Shown here one piece after another: positions 34,477 to 46,754 of a stretch of DNA of 52,665 nucleotides (its first letter is position 1; each line of letters begins with the position of its first letter). Location of the stretch: NCBI GenBank assembly GCA_027946555.1, contig JAPEVC010000240.1, forward strand, positions 1 to 52,665, given 5' to 3'. Under the pieces are notes generated by a model, which was not told where the DNA came from, made no database searches, and saw nothing but the letters and a program-made list of their open reading frames with translations. The position numbers and the translations under genes are program-made. This stretch comes from Gnomoniopsis sp. IMI 355080 (lineage: Eukaryota > Ascomycota > Sordariomycetes > Diaporthales > Gnomoniaceae).

Positions 34477-37400
34477 GGTGTTGCGTTATGCAGAGCTCTG
34501 GGCTTTCGTGGCACAAGACAAGAGTCTGAACTAAATCATACGTTAGTGGGATGACGCCAGATTAAAACACCTGATGGATCATGGATGTGGGATTGGCAAC
34601 AGCTTACCAAGACTCCGGGTTCGTATGTCACTTTGGCCAACGGCGATGGCGATGGAGAGAGAGATCTAGACCCTGATTTGAGTTTGAATGACAGGCACAA
34701 GCTTTCGCCCTCGGAGAGCAAGTTGTGCAAGAGGGCAGGTTTGAGAAGCCGTAAAAGAAAGTAAATCTTTCTTCTACTGTACAAAGCTGCTACTCCTTAC
34801 TCCCGTGAAGGCAGAACCCTAGCAAGTTGACCGGAGCAGAGGAGCGAACGCGGAAAGCATATGCATGTAGGTCAAATGCACACTTTGAGCAACGGCGATC
34901 CTTCTCGGCGTGCGTTGAAGAATGGCCTGATTTTTTGCTCATCCGTGTTTGAGATTGCCTGTGCCCCTGGGTCACGCACGGCTCGAATTGCCCAAAAAGA
35001 TTGTTCGAAAGCTCCACGACTCTCAAAATCCCCAGACTGCTTCTCTAGAGAAGACTCCCTACTGTCAAAGTTATACTTGGGGACGGTGGGTCCGCCTGTC
35101 GCAACCCATTACGAATTCCATCGTACTACAACGTGTCTTGTCATCTAGTCTAGACAGCAACCAGGAGTGTTTTATTGCTATCCTGAGCCTGGCGTTCGTC
35201 ACAGTAACAAAATGCTCGCTATGTTCCGCGTCTGCTGGTGTTTCAGAGAATGGAGCCAAGCCGAATGCGTCACGCTTGAGGCACCACGTTCTGTGTACTG
35301 CAGAGGCCAGGGGAGGCCTTGTATCAGATCCGAGGACCCTGGGTTGTTTGGGAATTGACTCTCAGGCCCCTACACAATCCCGAATCTGGGGAAGTGTCCT
35401 TCAATGTGGGGCGCACACGGGTGACTTAGGCCTATAGGACACAACATAATCCTCGATAATCGGAAAGCTAAAGCCATCCCTGTTCGGCACCGAAGCCATC
35501 ACCAAATTGAATGGGAACCGGGCCGGATGTTTAGGGGTCGACTTCCACTCTCAGTCTCCATTATGCCATAGTCCTGGCCCCTTCGAACAAGGCTCTCGAG
35601 GTAGAGTTTCCGCTGGAATAAGGTTCCGCTCCGTGCATCTCTTCCGCGACCAGGATCGAAGATATAAATCCGTCCCGATGGATGTTGGACCCTCTTATTG
35701 TTTGGGATTCCGGCACGGCTTTCCATTGCAGCACGGCTACAATTACGAATGCTAGGGCTGAACGCAGTGCCTTGTGGGGCTCTGAGGCGATGGGGTCCAC
35801 GTTGGTATAGGGCAGAAGGGATATTGAAACGAACCATCAATTTTAATGCCCTGCTCTATCTGACGGTAGACTTTACTGTACTTTGCGCGCAGGGCTATCA
35901 CCACGCTCATCTATTCCGCGCCGCTAGTACACGGACCTATATGATCAGCTTGACATGCTATAAAGTATATCTGGCCAACTCAAGATGCGATTTGCTCTGT
36001 AGATATTATAAGCTCCTTAAGGAAGAGAGCGACCCAACTAAACTGCTCCATTGGCACACATATGTGCGCATCCTATATGGCGACCCTTATATGGTATGAA
36101 CCCTGGATGTAGAGGGAGGTTGTGGCATCTGCGCGCGGTCCGGCCGTTCCAGGTGACGATGCGGGAAGCTCCGTGACGGATTATCCGCCGGGTGTCGAAC
36201 CGATGGTGTGTTAAAGGATAAAGCGAGAAGCATGGCAACCTGAAAACCCAATGAGAAGGCTACAAAAACTTTCCCGTTCATGTATCTGGTTGTCTAACCA
36301 TATTTGCGCAGCTGGAAATTTGCTCAGCTCGACTCCCTCTGATGTATACCTACGCGACCACGAACTAAATGTCCGATGATACCTCAACCAGTGCGTGTAG
36401 CACAACAGAAAAAGGTTCGTCTTGTATGGGCTTCGCCCTCGATGCATTATCCCCCCTGGAGGATCTTCATCAATTTTTGCTCCCCCTTTGTGTCTCCTTT
36501 TTCTTGAAAATCAAAAAAATCTTAGATGCATCGCACATGTATCTTGCCATGAGGTAGATATTGCTGCAAACCAGTAAGTCTGGTTGTTCAATATTCATGC
36601 TTAAACCTTCAGCAATATGTCTTGCAGTGTCTCAAAGCTTGCTCATCTTTTTGAACATCTGATCACTGGCGCTGACACGAACTGGAGGCTTTTTGTCAAT
36701 ATGATTACGCGATCCATGCACAGGTGATGATTGAAATCGATGAGCCGCAGGGTGCAAGCGAATGCAATGCTATTCAGTGTTCTCAAATTCAAGCCGTCGA
36801 GGCTCTGGAGCACCGGGACTACTGCGCGCCGAAGGTTTATTGACCCTTTTCCTGATATACTCTCGATGTTGTGCATCACAACGTCACTGTCACGCCGACT
36901 TCATGCAGAAGTGGCTGTGAGCCACCTGTCATCCCATCTTGGTCTGTTCTTCTCTGTTCCGACATATCTCGGACCATTTGTGTTCGGCAAGCTCCGCGCA
37001 CTTCAAGCCTCCACAGAGCCATTTCACATCGATAGTTCCTCCGGTTACTGTGTGGCAAATACCAATGCCACGGGATTTGGCTTCCGCGCAGGGATTGTGG
37101 TGGCTTCTGGTGGATTTGACTCCCTCGCAGGATGGACACGATGTCTTTATTCGCAACTCTGTGCCTGTAAGGAGGAATACTTAGATGGTGAAGCGGCTTG
37201 ATGGTTTCCCTCAGTAACCTACACATCTTTTTTGATAGTAGTGTTGTGCTGACAACCCTGAGCATTACACACAGGCACTCGGAAGTGTTGTATCCGTATG
37301 TAGGCGTATGTGTTCAAGCAACTCTGAAGCAGGAACCGTGCGATAGCTTCGCGGGCGTGGTAGGAGTCTGCCGGGCGGAGCCACTCTTCGCTCCATTCCC

Positions 37401-37721
37401 TCGTGGATTACCCTGATAGAACCAAGATTCGTACCATACAGACTATCGATCGGTGTTGCATAGAACCCAAATCATGTTGAGAACAAAGCCAGCGATGACA
37501 AAGGAGAGGGTTCCCGCTTCTTGGTGTTTGACGCCTGTGATCTACGAGAAGTACCGCTCACTCTTTCACTGATACGGTGTTCCTGCTGTGGTACAATCAA
37601 CGACGATGCAATTGGTATATACCGAGGGAGCGAGAACTCTGCATTGCCAATATCTTTCTATATGTAGTAGGATTTAATCGACCTCGGTGCTGCTCGATTC
37701 TATCACCTTTCATGAAGAGAT
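34477..37721. other. gene-poor region, 3.2 kb, nothing recognised
   Basis: The longest stretch without a supported gene outside the repeat island. Frames of 60-160 codons occur on both strands (for example 34949-35437 + and 36731-37201 +). None shows family-like sequence, credible intron junctions or a plausible start. No tRNA-like box or clear repeat was found. It may contain the distal promoter of the DUF6594 gene, a non-coding transcript or old decayed sequence. Confidence 0.4.
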
Positions 37722-38511
37722 CTAACCTTGCGTTTGTTTTTCGGTCATGGATGCAGCAATCTGGTTGCTTCCTATGCCCCCTTTCCCTCGTCCGCTTGCA
37801 GATTCAAACTTGGCCTTCCACGTCTCTTCTTGCTTGAACATGACGATGCACTCCATGGCCGACGGCATGCCATATTCGGGATCAGCACCACTTTCTAACA
37901 AAGCCTGTATGGATCATCAGTATCAATATAGACCAGTTCAACCTTGAGCAGAATTTTGTTGAATTTATCCCGTTCCCAGCCTTCTAATACGCATCCCCTG
38001 TCAAAGAAAAAAAAATGGGGGGGGAGGGGTGGCCTCGGACTGCTCAACACCTAACCCTGAAATCACATGCGAGGCTGTCGCAACTCACCTCGATGACATC
38101 ATCTTCCTTTTTGAAGACTGCACCAGCCAGCGGACTTTGTCGCCGATCATTCAGTCGGTTTGGATCTGCTCCGTGCTGAACGAGGAAGCGGACGAGATCG
38201 CCATGTCCATGGTAAGCGGCGAGCATGAGCTGTGAGGACTGTGAGCCAGGTTACACACGGGAGGCTGAGCTCCTGGGACCAGGAACGACAGGACATCTCG
38301 CGCGTGAACGTACCAGCGTGTCGCCTTTCTCATTTGTCATATTCGGTGGCAGACCTGCGGCGATAGCATGCTGTAGGAGATCCGTATTGCCTTGCCTGGC
38401 TGCGTCGTACATGCGTGTAGCGAAGGCGATCGCTTCTGGCGGTAGGGAGGATCCTGTGGTCGCGCCGGGCGCCTGTTCTTGGCCTTGAGGCTCCATGATG
38501 GAGGAATGCAA
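37722..38511 (-). CDS. small ankyrin-repeat protein
   Basis: Exons 38511-38314, 38229-38089 and 37904-37722 join to 173 aa. Introns are 84 bp (GTACGT/CACAG) and 184 bp (GTGAGT/ATACAG). The chain begins MHSSIMEPQGQEQAPGATTG. It then forms about three ankyrin units: MYDAARQGNTDLLQHAIAAG, TLLMLAAYHGHGDLVRFLVQ followed by HGADPNRLN, and QSPLAGAVFKKEDDVIEALL followed by ESGADPEYG. The C-terminal helix AMECIVMFKQEETWKAKF is typical of this compact fungal and bacterial ankyrin type. Neither a signal peptide nor a membrane segment is seen, so it is probably a cytosolic protein-binding module. An ATG at 38496 (MEPQGQEQ) is an alternative start. The long intron 2 contains A-rich and G-rich homopolymer runs (around 38006-38030). 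Confidence 0.85.
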
Positions 38512-39709
38512 TACTCAGGAATTCCTTCAATAAAGCACTGGAGTGATGGATTTCAAAAGGAATTTGTTGGAAGTGACTGGGGCAGTTGCGAGAAATCATG
38601 AAAGACTGGAAAAGATGAACACAGGGAGGTGAATGTTTTGAAAGCGCAACTTGCTCAGTTCCAATGGTGTCTTCCCCAAGTCAAGTCAGACATCCAGATT
38701 CCACTCAGATTAACCAGCACTTTGTGTTTCCCCAACTTCCTCAATATAATTCCCATTTTTCATTCTTTTTATTTAGCCAACTGTCGCTATATTTTAGTAT
38801 TGGATATGTCGCAAAGGCGCTCAGTGGAACGGTTGTATATGTAAGTAGGCTACCATTTTACACGTGGATGTGGTCAGCTTGCATAGGTATTGATTTCCTT
38901 GGACTTAATCAAAGGCGACCATAAATACCTTCAGGGTTGCCATCATGCGGCAGGATCATACTGGTCAACACCCACTTGGCTTATATGGGCTTTTCAATGA
39001 CCAAATGGGTGGTGCCTCTACTGGGGCCTCGCCCCTGTGTACTTGGTATTGTAGACTCCTGCTCATATGTGCATTAGTTCGTTCGTAGGCATTCTTCCCA
39101 CATGACATTGTAAAGCCTCTGCTCACCTTCACGCCGCTATATATTTGTCCCACTTGCTATGGTGTTGGAGGAGGCAAAGAAACCTGGAACTAAAAAAAAT
39201 TATGCAAGTTCCTGCTTCATTTTCTGCCTTGCCATCTTCAACAGAAGGAGCACGCTTTATCCGTCCTTCCCTCCTCAACCGCTGAAATCCTTGGAAGGGG
39301 CATTGGATAGAGTTCCTAACCAGCTCGTCATGACCCGTCCAAATCAACTTGACAATCCACAAGCCTCAGTCAATTTGCTCGGTTTGCCTTTACCCCCCGC
39401 ATCCCGTATGATGAATCACCATTTCAGCTTCTTCCAAGATCACCCATCTTGATATTCATTCCATTTCGCTTTTCCTCTATTCTTACAAGCTTATAGTTGT
39501 ATCAGTGACGACAAATACCAGTCTCGCCCGTCCTGTCCAGTCAAACGGCTCCGACCTGACCCGGGAGACATTCCAACATTTGCAGCCTCATCAGCACAGC
39601 ATAGACTCAAAGACCTATATTGATTGCCTACCTTTGTTCTGGAGAATTATTTGGCACTGTTTGTACGAGAGCCTATTCGTTCAAATTCCCCGTCACCAAG
39701 TCTACGGCC
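38512..39709. other. divergent intergenic region, ankyrin gene and hypothetical gene promoters
   Basis: 1.2 kb between two outward-facing starts. No third gene is supported. Frames at 39159-39452 and 39505-39819 lack features and probably lie in promoter or 5' UTR. Confidence 0.5.
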
Positions 39710-40920
39710 ATGGACATTTACATCGACGACCCGAGCATCCCAAGGAGTTTGTTGCGCCCAAGACAAGAGGTTTGTCTCCATACAGGTGGCATGGTCCGCC
39801 CGGCTCTCATCCACATTAGTTCTGTTCTGGGGGTCGGGGCCTGGAAAGGACTACCAAGTAAGGGGAATCTGTCAGGTCTCTCAAAGGAACCTGCGTGCGC
39901 TGCAGACATCATTGTCAGCATTCTGTATCATCACAGCTCCCGGACACTCAGGACCTTCTTCGCGGCTCCGAAGTTTGCCTTTTCTCATTCTTATGTCGGA
40001 AATGATCCAAACATGGACCCCAAAGACATCGAGAGCTTCGCAATCCGCCGTAGGGGCTCCATTGTCAAAGTATGCACCTGACCCAAAAGCTGTCCTCTCG
40101 CATTACTAAAGTTCCAAATTTTGTCGGTCGAATGTCAAAAGAAGATACTGAACATTTTCAGGCAGGCTTTGTGAAGAATCTCGTGGCCAAAGGAGCTGCA
40201 TCTGAGGAGTGGACTTGCTATGTGGAGTACGAGCTGCTCCAAATATCCGGGTGGATTAACGAAGCGCGATGGCGTCAAGTCGCTTTGCAGCTGTACGATC
40301 AAACGCTCGAGGTTCCAGCAATTATCCAGGAACCGTTGAATGAAACCGACTGCAGGAATTGGGAGGTGAACGCGGTCGCGACTTTGGCCCCTGCCCTAAA
40401 GACACGGCGCTGGCTTACGCAGCCAGACGTCTCTAGAATTGAGGTGGCAATGTTATGGGACATACTACCTGACGGGCGTACTTTCAATCAGCCCAATAAT
40501 CCTAACGAAGCCGAGAAACCATCTCAAGCTACGCGGGCGGTGTCTGAGGTTGACTTTGACGCAGATGAGGAGGCCCTGCCTGGTGACTCTACTCCCAAAT
40601 TTGACAGCCGAGCTGTTCTTGGAAATCCAGCAGCAGTCATTCCCGGTACAGAAGCTTTTGACGACATTCCGTCAATTCTACGAAATATTTCGCCCAAGGC
40701 GGACCCTTTTGATGGGGATCGCCTTAAGATGAGCGGTTACCGTGTCGGTAGAAAGTCACCTACCAACAAGCCTTGGGCAACTAGAGAACAGATTGCGTCC
40801 TGGACAAAACGAAGGTCATCAGGGACCATCTCCGATGACATTCCACAAGCCAGTCAGGTTTCCTCGGGCGCGGACGTACAGAGGCTATCTAGAGCGGTGG
40901 AAGATAGTGCTTCAGACTGA
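39710..40920 (+). CDS. hypothetical protein, 372 aa, family not recognised
   Basis: Exons 39710-40069 and 40162-40920, joined by a 92-bp intron (GTATGC donor, ATACTGAAC branch, TTTCAG acceptor), keep phase 0. The start at 39710 (MDIYIDDPSIPRSLLRPRQE) has a good context (GGCCATGG); an in-frame ATG at 39620 would add 30 residues. The N-terminal half looks globular (CAADIIVSILYHHSSRTLRT, IESFAIRRRGSIVKAGFVKN). The middle holds conserved-looking aromatic segments (SEEWTCYVEYELLQISGWIN, EARWRQVALQLYDQ). The last 150 residues are acidic, then basic and Ser-rich, probably disordered. No signal peptide or membrane helix is seen. I do not recognise any domain. The intron call is less certain than in the other genes: a second acceptor at about 40111 would break the frame. 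Confidence 0.6.
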
Positions 40921-41614
40921 ACACAAGATCAGGGAGCAGACTGTTATATAGGGAATTGGACCAATGCACGGAGAACATACGAGCTCTGAAGTAACAGCGT
41001 TAGCGAAAGGAAAGGAGTGTCAATCAAAGTGGGGTTGAAATAACGGGTGGAATTACGTCGGTAGACTAACACCGGGAAACGACAGACATTAGTAGCCGTG
41101 CCAGACCAGGTCATGGCATTAAACATGAGCTTAGGTATTTGCCAGAAATCACGGGCTTACAGCTCTGCAAATATAGTCCACTACAGCAGCCACCAGAAGG
41201 GCAGATGAAATAAGAGCACGGGGAACGCTCAGCCGAGTGCTGGTCCAAAGTTTCGACCAGCAAAGCTTCGTGTCAAGACCTGGGATCCATGAATTTCGCA
41301 AAAATGTGAATTCAAAGTTTGGTCCTAACAGTATGGATACGTATATCGATATATAGTGTCGCAACCTTGCGCGACAATTCGATGAGTCTTTTCTCCCAAA
41401 GGCACCTAATTACCTACTTGGGCACGCCCCAAGTTTGAACCCGCTGCAAGTCGGCTATATGATGTTTCGGGCAGTCAGTAAAAACCACCCCGCACGCCTA
41501 ATATTCTAGACTATTTCTCAAATCCAGAATTGAATTGACTTTTCGCTCCCGTGTACTCCGTAACAACTAATATTATACTACGCTCAATACCTTACACTGT
41601 GGCCTGAGATTGAG
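40921..41614. other. intergenic: promoter of MmgE/PrpD gene
   Basis: 694 bp between two plus-strand genes, AT-leaning, with no other gene or clear motif seen. Confidence 0.5.
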
Positions 41615-43099
41615 ATGGCGACATCAAAACACACAGCTGCACTGCTCAGCTTTGTGGCGGACCTCACAATAGAAAGCGTGCCCGAGGATGTGTGGCTTCG
41701 CATCGAGGACTTGTTCCTGGACTGGTTAGCCTCGGCCATGGCCTCACGGAAATCACATCCAATTCCGTTGTTTGAGAAAATGGCCAAGCAGATGGGTCCG
41801 AAGCAAGGCACGGCGCAAATCATCGCTGATAATTCTACCTCAAGTCCATATTGGGCGGCTTGGGTCAACGCAGCCTCAAGTCATACGCTTGAGCAGGACG
41901 ACTTACACAATAGCAGTGTGATGCACCCAGCAACGTAGGGCACCCTTTTTCCTTCCTTTGGAATATGAAACCCCCTAGCTACTAGGCTCACGAAACTACC
42001 TAGTGTCATCTTCCCCGCCGTACTAGCCGCCGCACAAGACAACCATCTCTCGGGCGCAGAGCTCCTCCTCGCCAGCATCGTAGGCTATGAAGCCGGACTC
42101 CGTATCGCGGAGTCCTTTGGCCGTACACACTACCGTACTTTCCACACGACCGCCACAGCGGGCACGCTCGGTGCTGCGCTCGCCGTCGCCAAGCTGCTGC
42201 ATCTCACGCCCGCCCAGACCGTCGCCGCGCTCGGGTCCGCCGGCACACAGACGGCCGGGCTGTGGGAGTTCATGCGCAGCGGGGCCGGCGACAGCAAACA
42301 GCTGCACTGCGCACACGCGAGCGCTAACGGGCTGTTGAGCGCGTACCTGGCGCGGGACGGTGTAGTGGGCGCGTTGGATGTGATAGAGGGCGAGGCGGGG
42401 TTGTTGCGTGGGATGGGCGGAGATGATATTGATGCGGAAAAGCTTGCGGAGGGTTTGGGGAGCAGGTGGGCTGTGCTGGAGACGAGTTTCAAGTTCCATG
42501 CTTGCTGTCGGCATACCCATCCCGCGGCGGATGCGCTCCTTGATGCCGTTGCGAAGTCAGGAATCCGCGAGCCGTTGCGGGAGGTGAAAAGGGTCGTGGC
42601 GCATGTGCATCAGGGCGCGATCGACGTGCTAGGCCCCGTGGACGCAGCAGGCCCGGTGGGAACAGTGCATGCTGCCAAGTTCAGCATGAAGACGACCCTG
42701 GCGCTGATTGCATTGCGAGGGAGCGCCAGTCTGTTGGACTTTGAGAGGTATGCTCTGCGGGACCCGGAGGTGCTTAAGTTCCGGGAGCGGGTGGGAATGG
42801 TGCTTGATGCGGAGGTGGATGGGGCGTATCCTAAGCGTTGGCTGGGACGGGTAGATGTGGAGTTAGCGGATGGCCGTGTGGTGAAAGGTGTTTGTGATGA
42901 GCCGAAAGGTGATCCGGGGAATACCCTTACGAGGCCGGAGCTGGAGGATAAGTTTGAGCGGCTAGTTGCGTATGGGGGCGGATCGGGTGCTGAGGCCAAT
43001 CCTTTGATCTCGTGGTGTTGGTCTTTACGGGAGGAAAACAATTGCCTTCTTCCGGGTCTAAATGGGACAGATACGAATGATGTGAACGAGGTCATCTAA
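41615..43099 (+). CDS. MmgE/PrpD-family protein (2-methylcitrate dehydratase / cis-aconitate decarboxylase-like)
   Basis: Exons 41615-41934 and 42004-43099, with a 69-bp intron (GTAGGG donor, ACCTAG acceptor), give 471 aa, normal for the family. Family blocks are VWLRIEDLFLDWLASAMASR near the N-terminus and ASSHTLEQDDLHNSSVMHPA, the fungal form of the conserved H-x-LD-x-DD region. Then come GYEAGLRIAESFGRTHYRTF, HTTATAGTLGAALA and SFKFHACCRHTHPAADALLD, the last matching the K-x-x-x-C-R-x-x-H-P active-site segment. Members dehydrate 2-methylcitrate in propionate catabolism or decarboxylate cis-aconitate to itaconate. No itaconate or methylcitrate partner genes are adjacent, so the substrate is open. 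Exon 2 is GC-rich (visible around 42160-42320). It converges with the AAA ATPase gene across 181 bp. Confidence 0.9.
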
Positions 43100-43280
43100 G
43101 CAAGGGCTACATTTCGACGGCTTGAACGATGTCTGCACAACATCGCAGGGTACAGACGAGAAAGCAGTCACGATGATGAACTGCCAAATACTCAGCTCAA
43201 TGGCGCAAACCTTTCCAAATTATGTTCGCAAGTCCTGGTTTTGTGCAACCCAAGAAACCTGTTTTCTCATATCGACGTAT

Positions 43281-45980
43281 CTACGCGTCCAGCCTCTCAT
43301 ATCGTCTCAGCGCTCTCTTGTCTTCGTCAGCCTTATGCAGATCCTTGAGATAGTCTTTGAAGTTTTTGGACAGCTCTACAACCGCCCTCAAGTGCTCATC
43401 CGTCAGCATAATCTTGCCCTCTTCATCCTTATCATCGTCGTACTCCGCCAATGATACCGCAGTTTGGAAAGCTGTTGAACTCTGTCAGCATGGGATTGAA
43501 CAGCTGTTGGGAAAATCAGAAATATCACCATTTCGGATTTCTCTCCCATTCCATTGGACTGCGCGTATTTCTGTGCCCCGAATATAATCTTTGGCATCCA
43601 TGGTGACACGTATGTATTTGCCTCGCTCCCTGTTCAGCTTGTCCACAAAGGTCATCCACACCTTCTGTCGGTCTTCATCCGTGAAGTCTTTATAGAAAAG
43701 CTGCACATGGATACGAGAAATGAAAGCATCCTATTTTGGCATGTCAGTAATTTTTAGTAAGCGGCTCTGCTACGTACTTGGGTAGACAGATCTTGGCGCC
43801 CAACTGAACATACATCAAATGATCCCACTCTATTGGTGGTCAGAAACAATATTCCGTCATAATACTCTAGAGCCCTTAGGAACGCTGGGTACAATTAGCA
43901 AGATTCAGGTGTCTGGAAGACGGAAATGCAAACCTGCAACCAAGCTGTTTCTCTCCAGATCAGCCGTTCCTCGCCTTTCCATGAAGACGTCGGCTTCGTC
44001 GATGAGAAGCACAGCTCCCCACCTCCTTGCGGTTTTGAATTTATTGGTGAGACTGGCCTCAACTATCGTCGGGTTTGTCCCAACATCGGCACTGGTCAAG
44101 ATCATCAACGGTCTTTTGGTATACTCAGCAATGGATTCTACGGAGGGGTGTGTTAGAAATGCCTCCGGCTCCTCTTTTGTGTTGTGATTAAAAAAAATGC
44201 TCCAAGAGTGACTGACCTGCGGTAACAGTTTTGCCTACTCCAGGCTTCCCATGAAGCAAGAAAATTAGTCCGCTTCCTTTCCCCCTGACGAAGTCTGCTG
44301 CCCAGGCATCATGCCCGATGGGGTTTCCGTGCTGATTGACCCGGATATAACTGCTGGCCAAAGCCTTCAGAATATGGTTGCGACTTTTGTCCATCACCAA
44401 TTTATCAATCATTGATATATTAAAATCAGGCTCCAGATAGTTCTTTACGTGCAAATTCTCTGGGTCCCAAATATCAGCATTGTTTTCAACCCGTTAACAT
44501 CCTTAAGGCAACACTTACGCCAGGTTCGCAACTTGAACACAAATCCTCGCATGCTGGAAGGACAAAGCAGATACATGTGAGGGATCAATGTCTTGCGCTC
44601 AGCCGGTACGATTTCGTTGTAGTCGTCGAAAGGCGATTTGACTTTCCGCGGTCCTTCGAGAGCTCTTTTTTGGCACACATCGCATGTGCAATCGGACGAC
44701 CATTTTCTGCAATCCGTATTTTCCAAAAGATCTGGTCTCTGCCCGGTCTGTTCAAAATAAGTTTCCAAATCTGCCATAACGAGGCCCTCAATCTGTTGAG
44801 CTGTTGTGTCAGAGTGATCCGATCAATAGTCCTGTACGCGATCCAAGAAATACAGTTGAGCTCGATCTAGAAACGTACCTCATTGTAAGGAAATTCCAAC
44901 GAATTTCCTTTATGGTTTCGACATTGTTTCTCCAATAGCTTGTACCACATCTCTCCATAAGCAACATTCTCTGCCAGTACTCCCTTGTCAATATCGGTCT
45001 CATCATCTACAAAGCGAGTGTCATTTGTAAGATCGCGCTCGCCATCACGTCTTGATATGTTCATGGTGCGTTCATATCGACCAACATATCGTCCGTCGAA
45101 CGTTAGTGCCCATCCCCGTATTCTCCATGGCATGGTCGGTTTCGCGAAAATTCCGCCGGTCACTTCAGAAATAACGTATGGTTGCCATTTGTCTTCGTCC
45201 GTCAAGTCTGCGACTGTCCTTCCAGGCTTGTAGGCAACCCAGATGTCTTCAAATGTATAGAATCCCCTTCTGAGGCGACTCTTCTCTGCTATGACTCTTT
45301 CCATGATATTCTCATCCAGGAACTCAATAAGATGGTCGATGTGCTCCGGCGCATTTTTTTCGCGTACACAGAGCTCTGAAACACCCTTGGACTGGCATTT
45401 GCTCTTGAAGTCCTTCAGTTGATCGTAGTGATGAACAAGTATCGCATACGGCCATGGGACCTCCACAGTGTTGCCTGAGAGGTTTTGACCTGGATAGTAC
45501 TCTACAACGCTTTGAAGAGCGTTGATTATAGCCATGGATCGGATTCTAAGGTTGTAAGATGGCGCGGAGGCAGAGCTCTGACCAAGCCATGAGCCTTCTT
45601 GGCTCAATATAGCGTCTCTCGCGTCCTTGGAATCTCTAGTGTCGTATCTCGTTATCAGCTCGAGAATTGGGCCTTCGCTATAGGTATCATCCATCCTGCC
45701 CTTCTTGGTGTCTGAGTCTATGCGTCGGAGTAGCTCGCCCGTGAGACCGTCACGAAGCTCTGTTCGATATCGTATCCAGGTAGTGCGACGCCCAGGCGGG
45801 TCGACATGCGTAGAGATGTTGACGTCGGCATCTCGCTTATCTGGAATCCTGCTGGAACTTGGAGATGGTGGCAGTGTCAAGCTTCGGAAACGTCAGAACT
45901 ACAACTAGCTCAAAGATGAAAAGCACATATGCAGCAAACCTTGGTGCATCAAGATGCACATGTTCTACAGCGGTAGACAT
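43281..45980 (-). CDS. fungal AAA ATPase with N-terminal DUF7025-like region
   Basis: Eight exons (45980-45940, 45881-44879, 44792-44519, 44459-44217, 44137-43934, 43884-43814, 43730-43529, 43471-43281) close in frame to 742 aa. The first exon encodes only MSTAVEHVHLDAP. The large second exon carries the N-terminal region (GRRTTWIRYRTELRDG, MAIINALQSVVEYYPG, VAYKPGRTVADLTDEDKWQP) typical of a large fungal family. The AAA core has Walker A GKPGVGKT (510-517), sensor-side TKRPLMILTSADVG, Walker B VLLIDEADVF (Asp567, Glu568), EYYDGILFLTTNR and an arginine-finger region FISRIHVQLFY. The C-terminal lid ends in an acidic then basic tail. The family is abundant in moulds and poorly characterised; relatives resemble Bcs1-type ATPases. 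It is probably a protein remodeller. A TACCTAGGTA palindrome lies 54 bp before the ATG. Confidence 0.9.
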
Positions 45981-46754
45981 GGTGAAAGGGCGAAGTTTTG
46001 GCTTGGGGTCGATTTGACAGCAGCTCCTTAAGCTACCTAGGTATGTTGTGGCTCTTTAATATGTCACAGCTTGTATTTCAAAATCTAGAACACGAGAAGG
46101 TGAATAATCCATTGGGAAAGCGAGGTTCAAGAAAGAAGTGAAAAGCAGCGAAACTCGTAGTTGTGGATTGCAACAGCCTCTACTCCACCAGTTCCCAGTG
46201 TCGCGACCACATCGTCCTACTAGAGCGAAACGCCTCCTTTGACGTGCCTACTAATGAATGGCTGGGAGAGGGCCCGCGGTAATCCCGTGCACACCACTTT
46301 GTACTACCCTAATGTAAGCAAGGATGGAAGCGAGTGGAATTGATTTGACCGGCGTCCATGTGTGTGAGGGGGACATGCAGTCATACTGAACCAGTGCAGC
46401 CGGGAAGGCGGAACTATAGTCAAGTGGGTGGGTGTATTGTCATTGCAAAGCGACGCATGTCAGCATTGCCCATGAGCGGAACCGGGTTTTGACGCCATGA
46501 AGTAGTGTGGTAGACCACCTACAGCTCCTACCTCAGTGATCACTTTCAGCCGCAGGATTTACGAGGATTTCATAGTCTGCAATCTACTTATGCAAAGTTT
46601 ACCGTCAGCTTCGTCATCCCGACTTTTCGTCGGCTTGGCCCCGTACTTGAGGATCTCATGCGTTGCCGGAATCTCTGCTGTTTTTAAGCTGGTCAACCCA
46701 CACGGCAGCCCTTTATTAGATACGCTTTTGCGCATTCTCAATTTGAATCTAAAT
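45981..46754. promoter_or_regulatory. divergent promoter region of AAA ATPase and DUF7708 genes
   Basis: 774 bp between outward-facing starts. TACCTAGGTA lies at 46034-46043, near the ATPase start. The start of the DUF7708 gene is uncertain, so its promoter boundary is too. Confidence 0.45.
46034..46043. promoter_or_regulatory. TACCTAGGTA palindrome upstream of AAA ATPase
   Basis: An exact copy of the 10-mer found 41 bp before the methyltransferase ATG at 8974. Here it is 54 bp before the ATG at 45980. Similar placement before two unrelated genes suggests a core-promoter role. Confidence 0.35.

Noticed and set aside
36731..37201. 156-codon plus-strand frame
   Set aside because: Composition is not protein-like over its length, the start is arbitrary and no family is recognisable. 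It overlaps long frames on the opposite strand.
46536..46754. Upstream in-frame ATG for the DUF7708 gene
   Set aside because: The extra 73 residues are hydrophobic-mixed and unlike the family N-terminus, so 46755 was preferred, with reservation.
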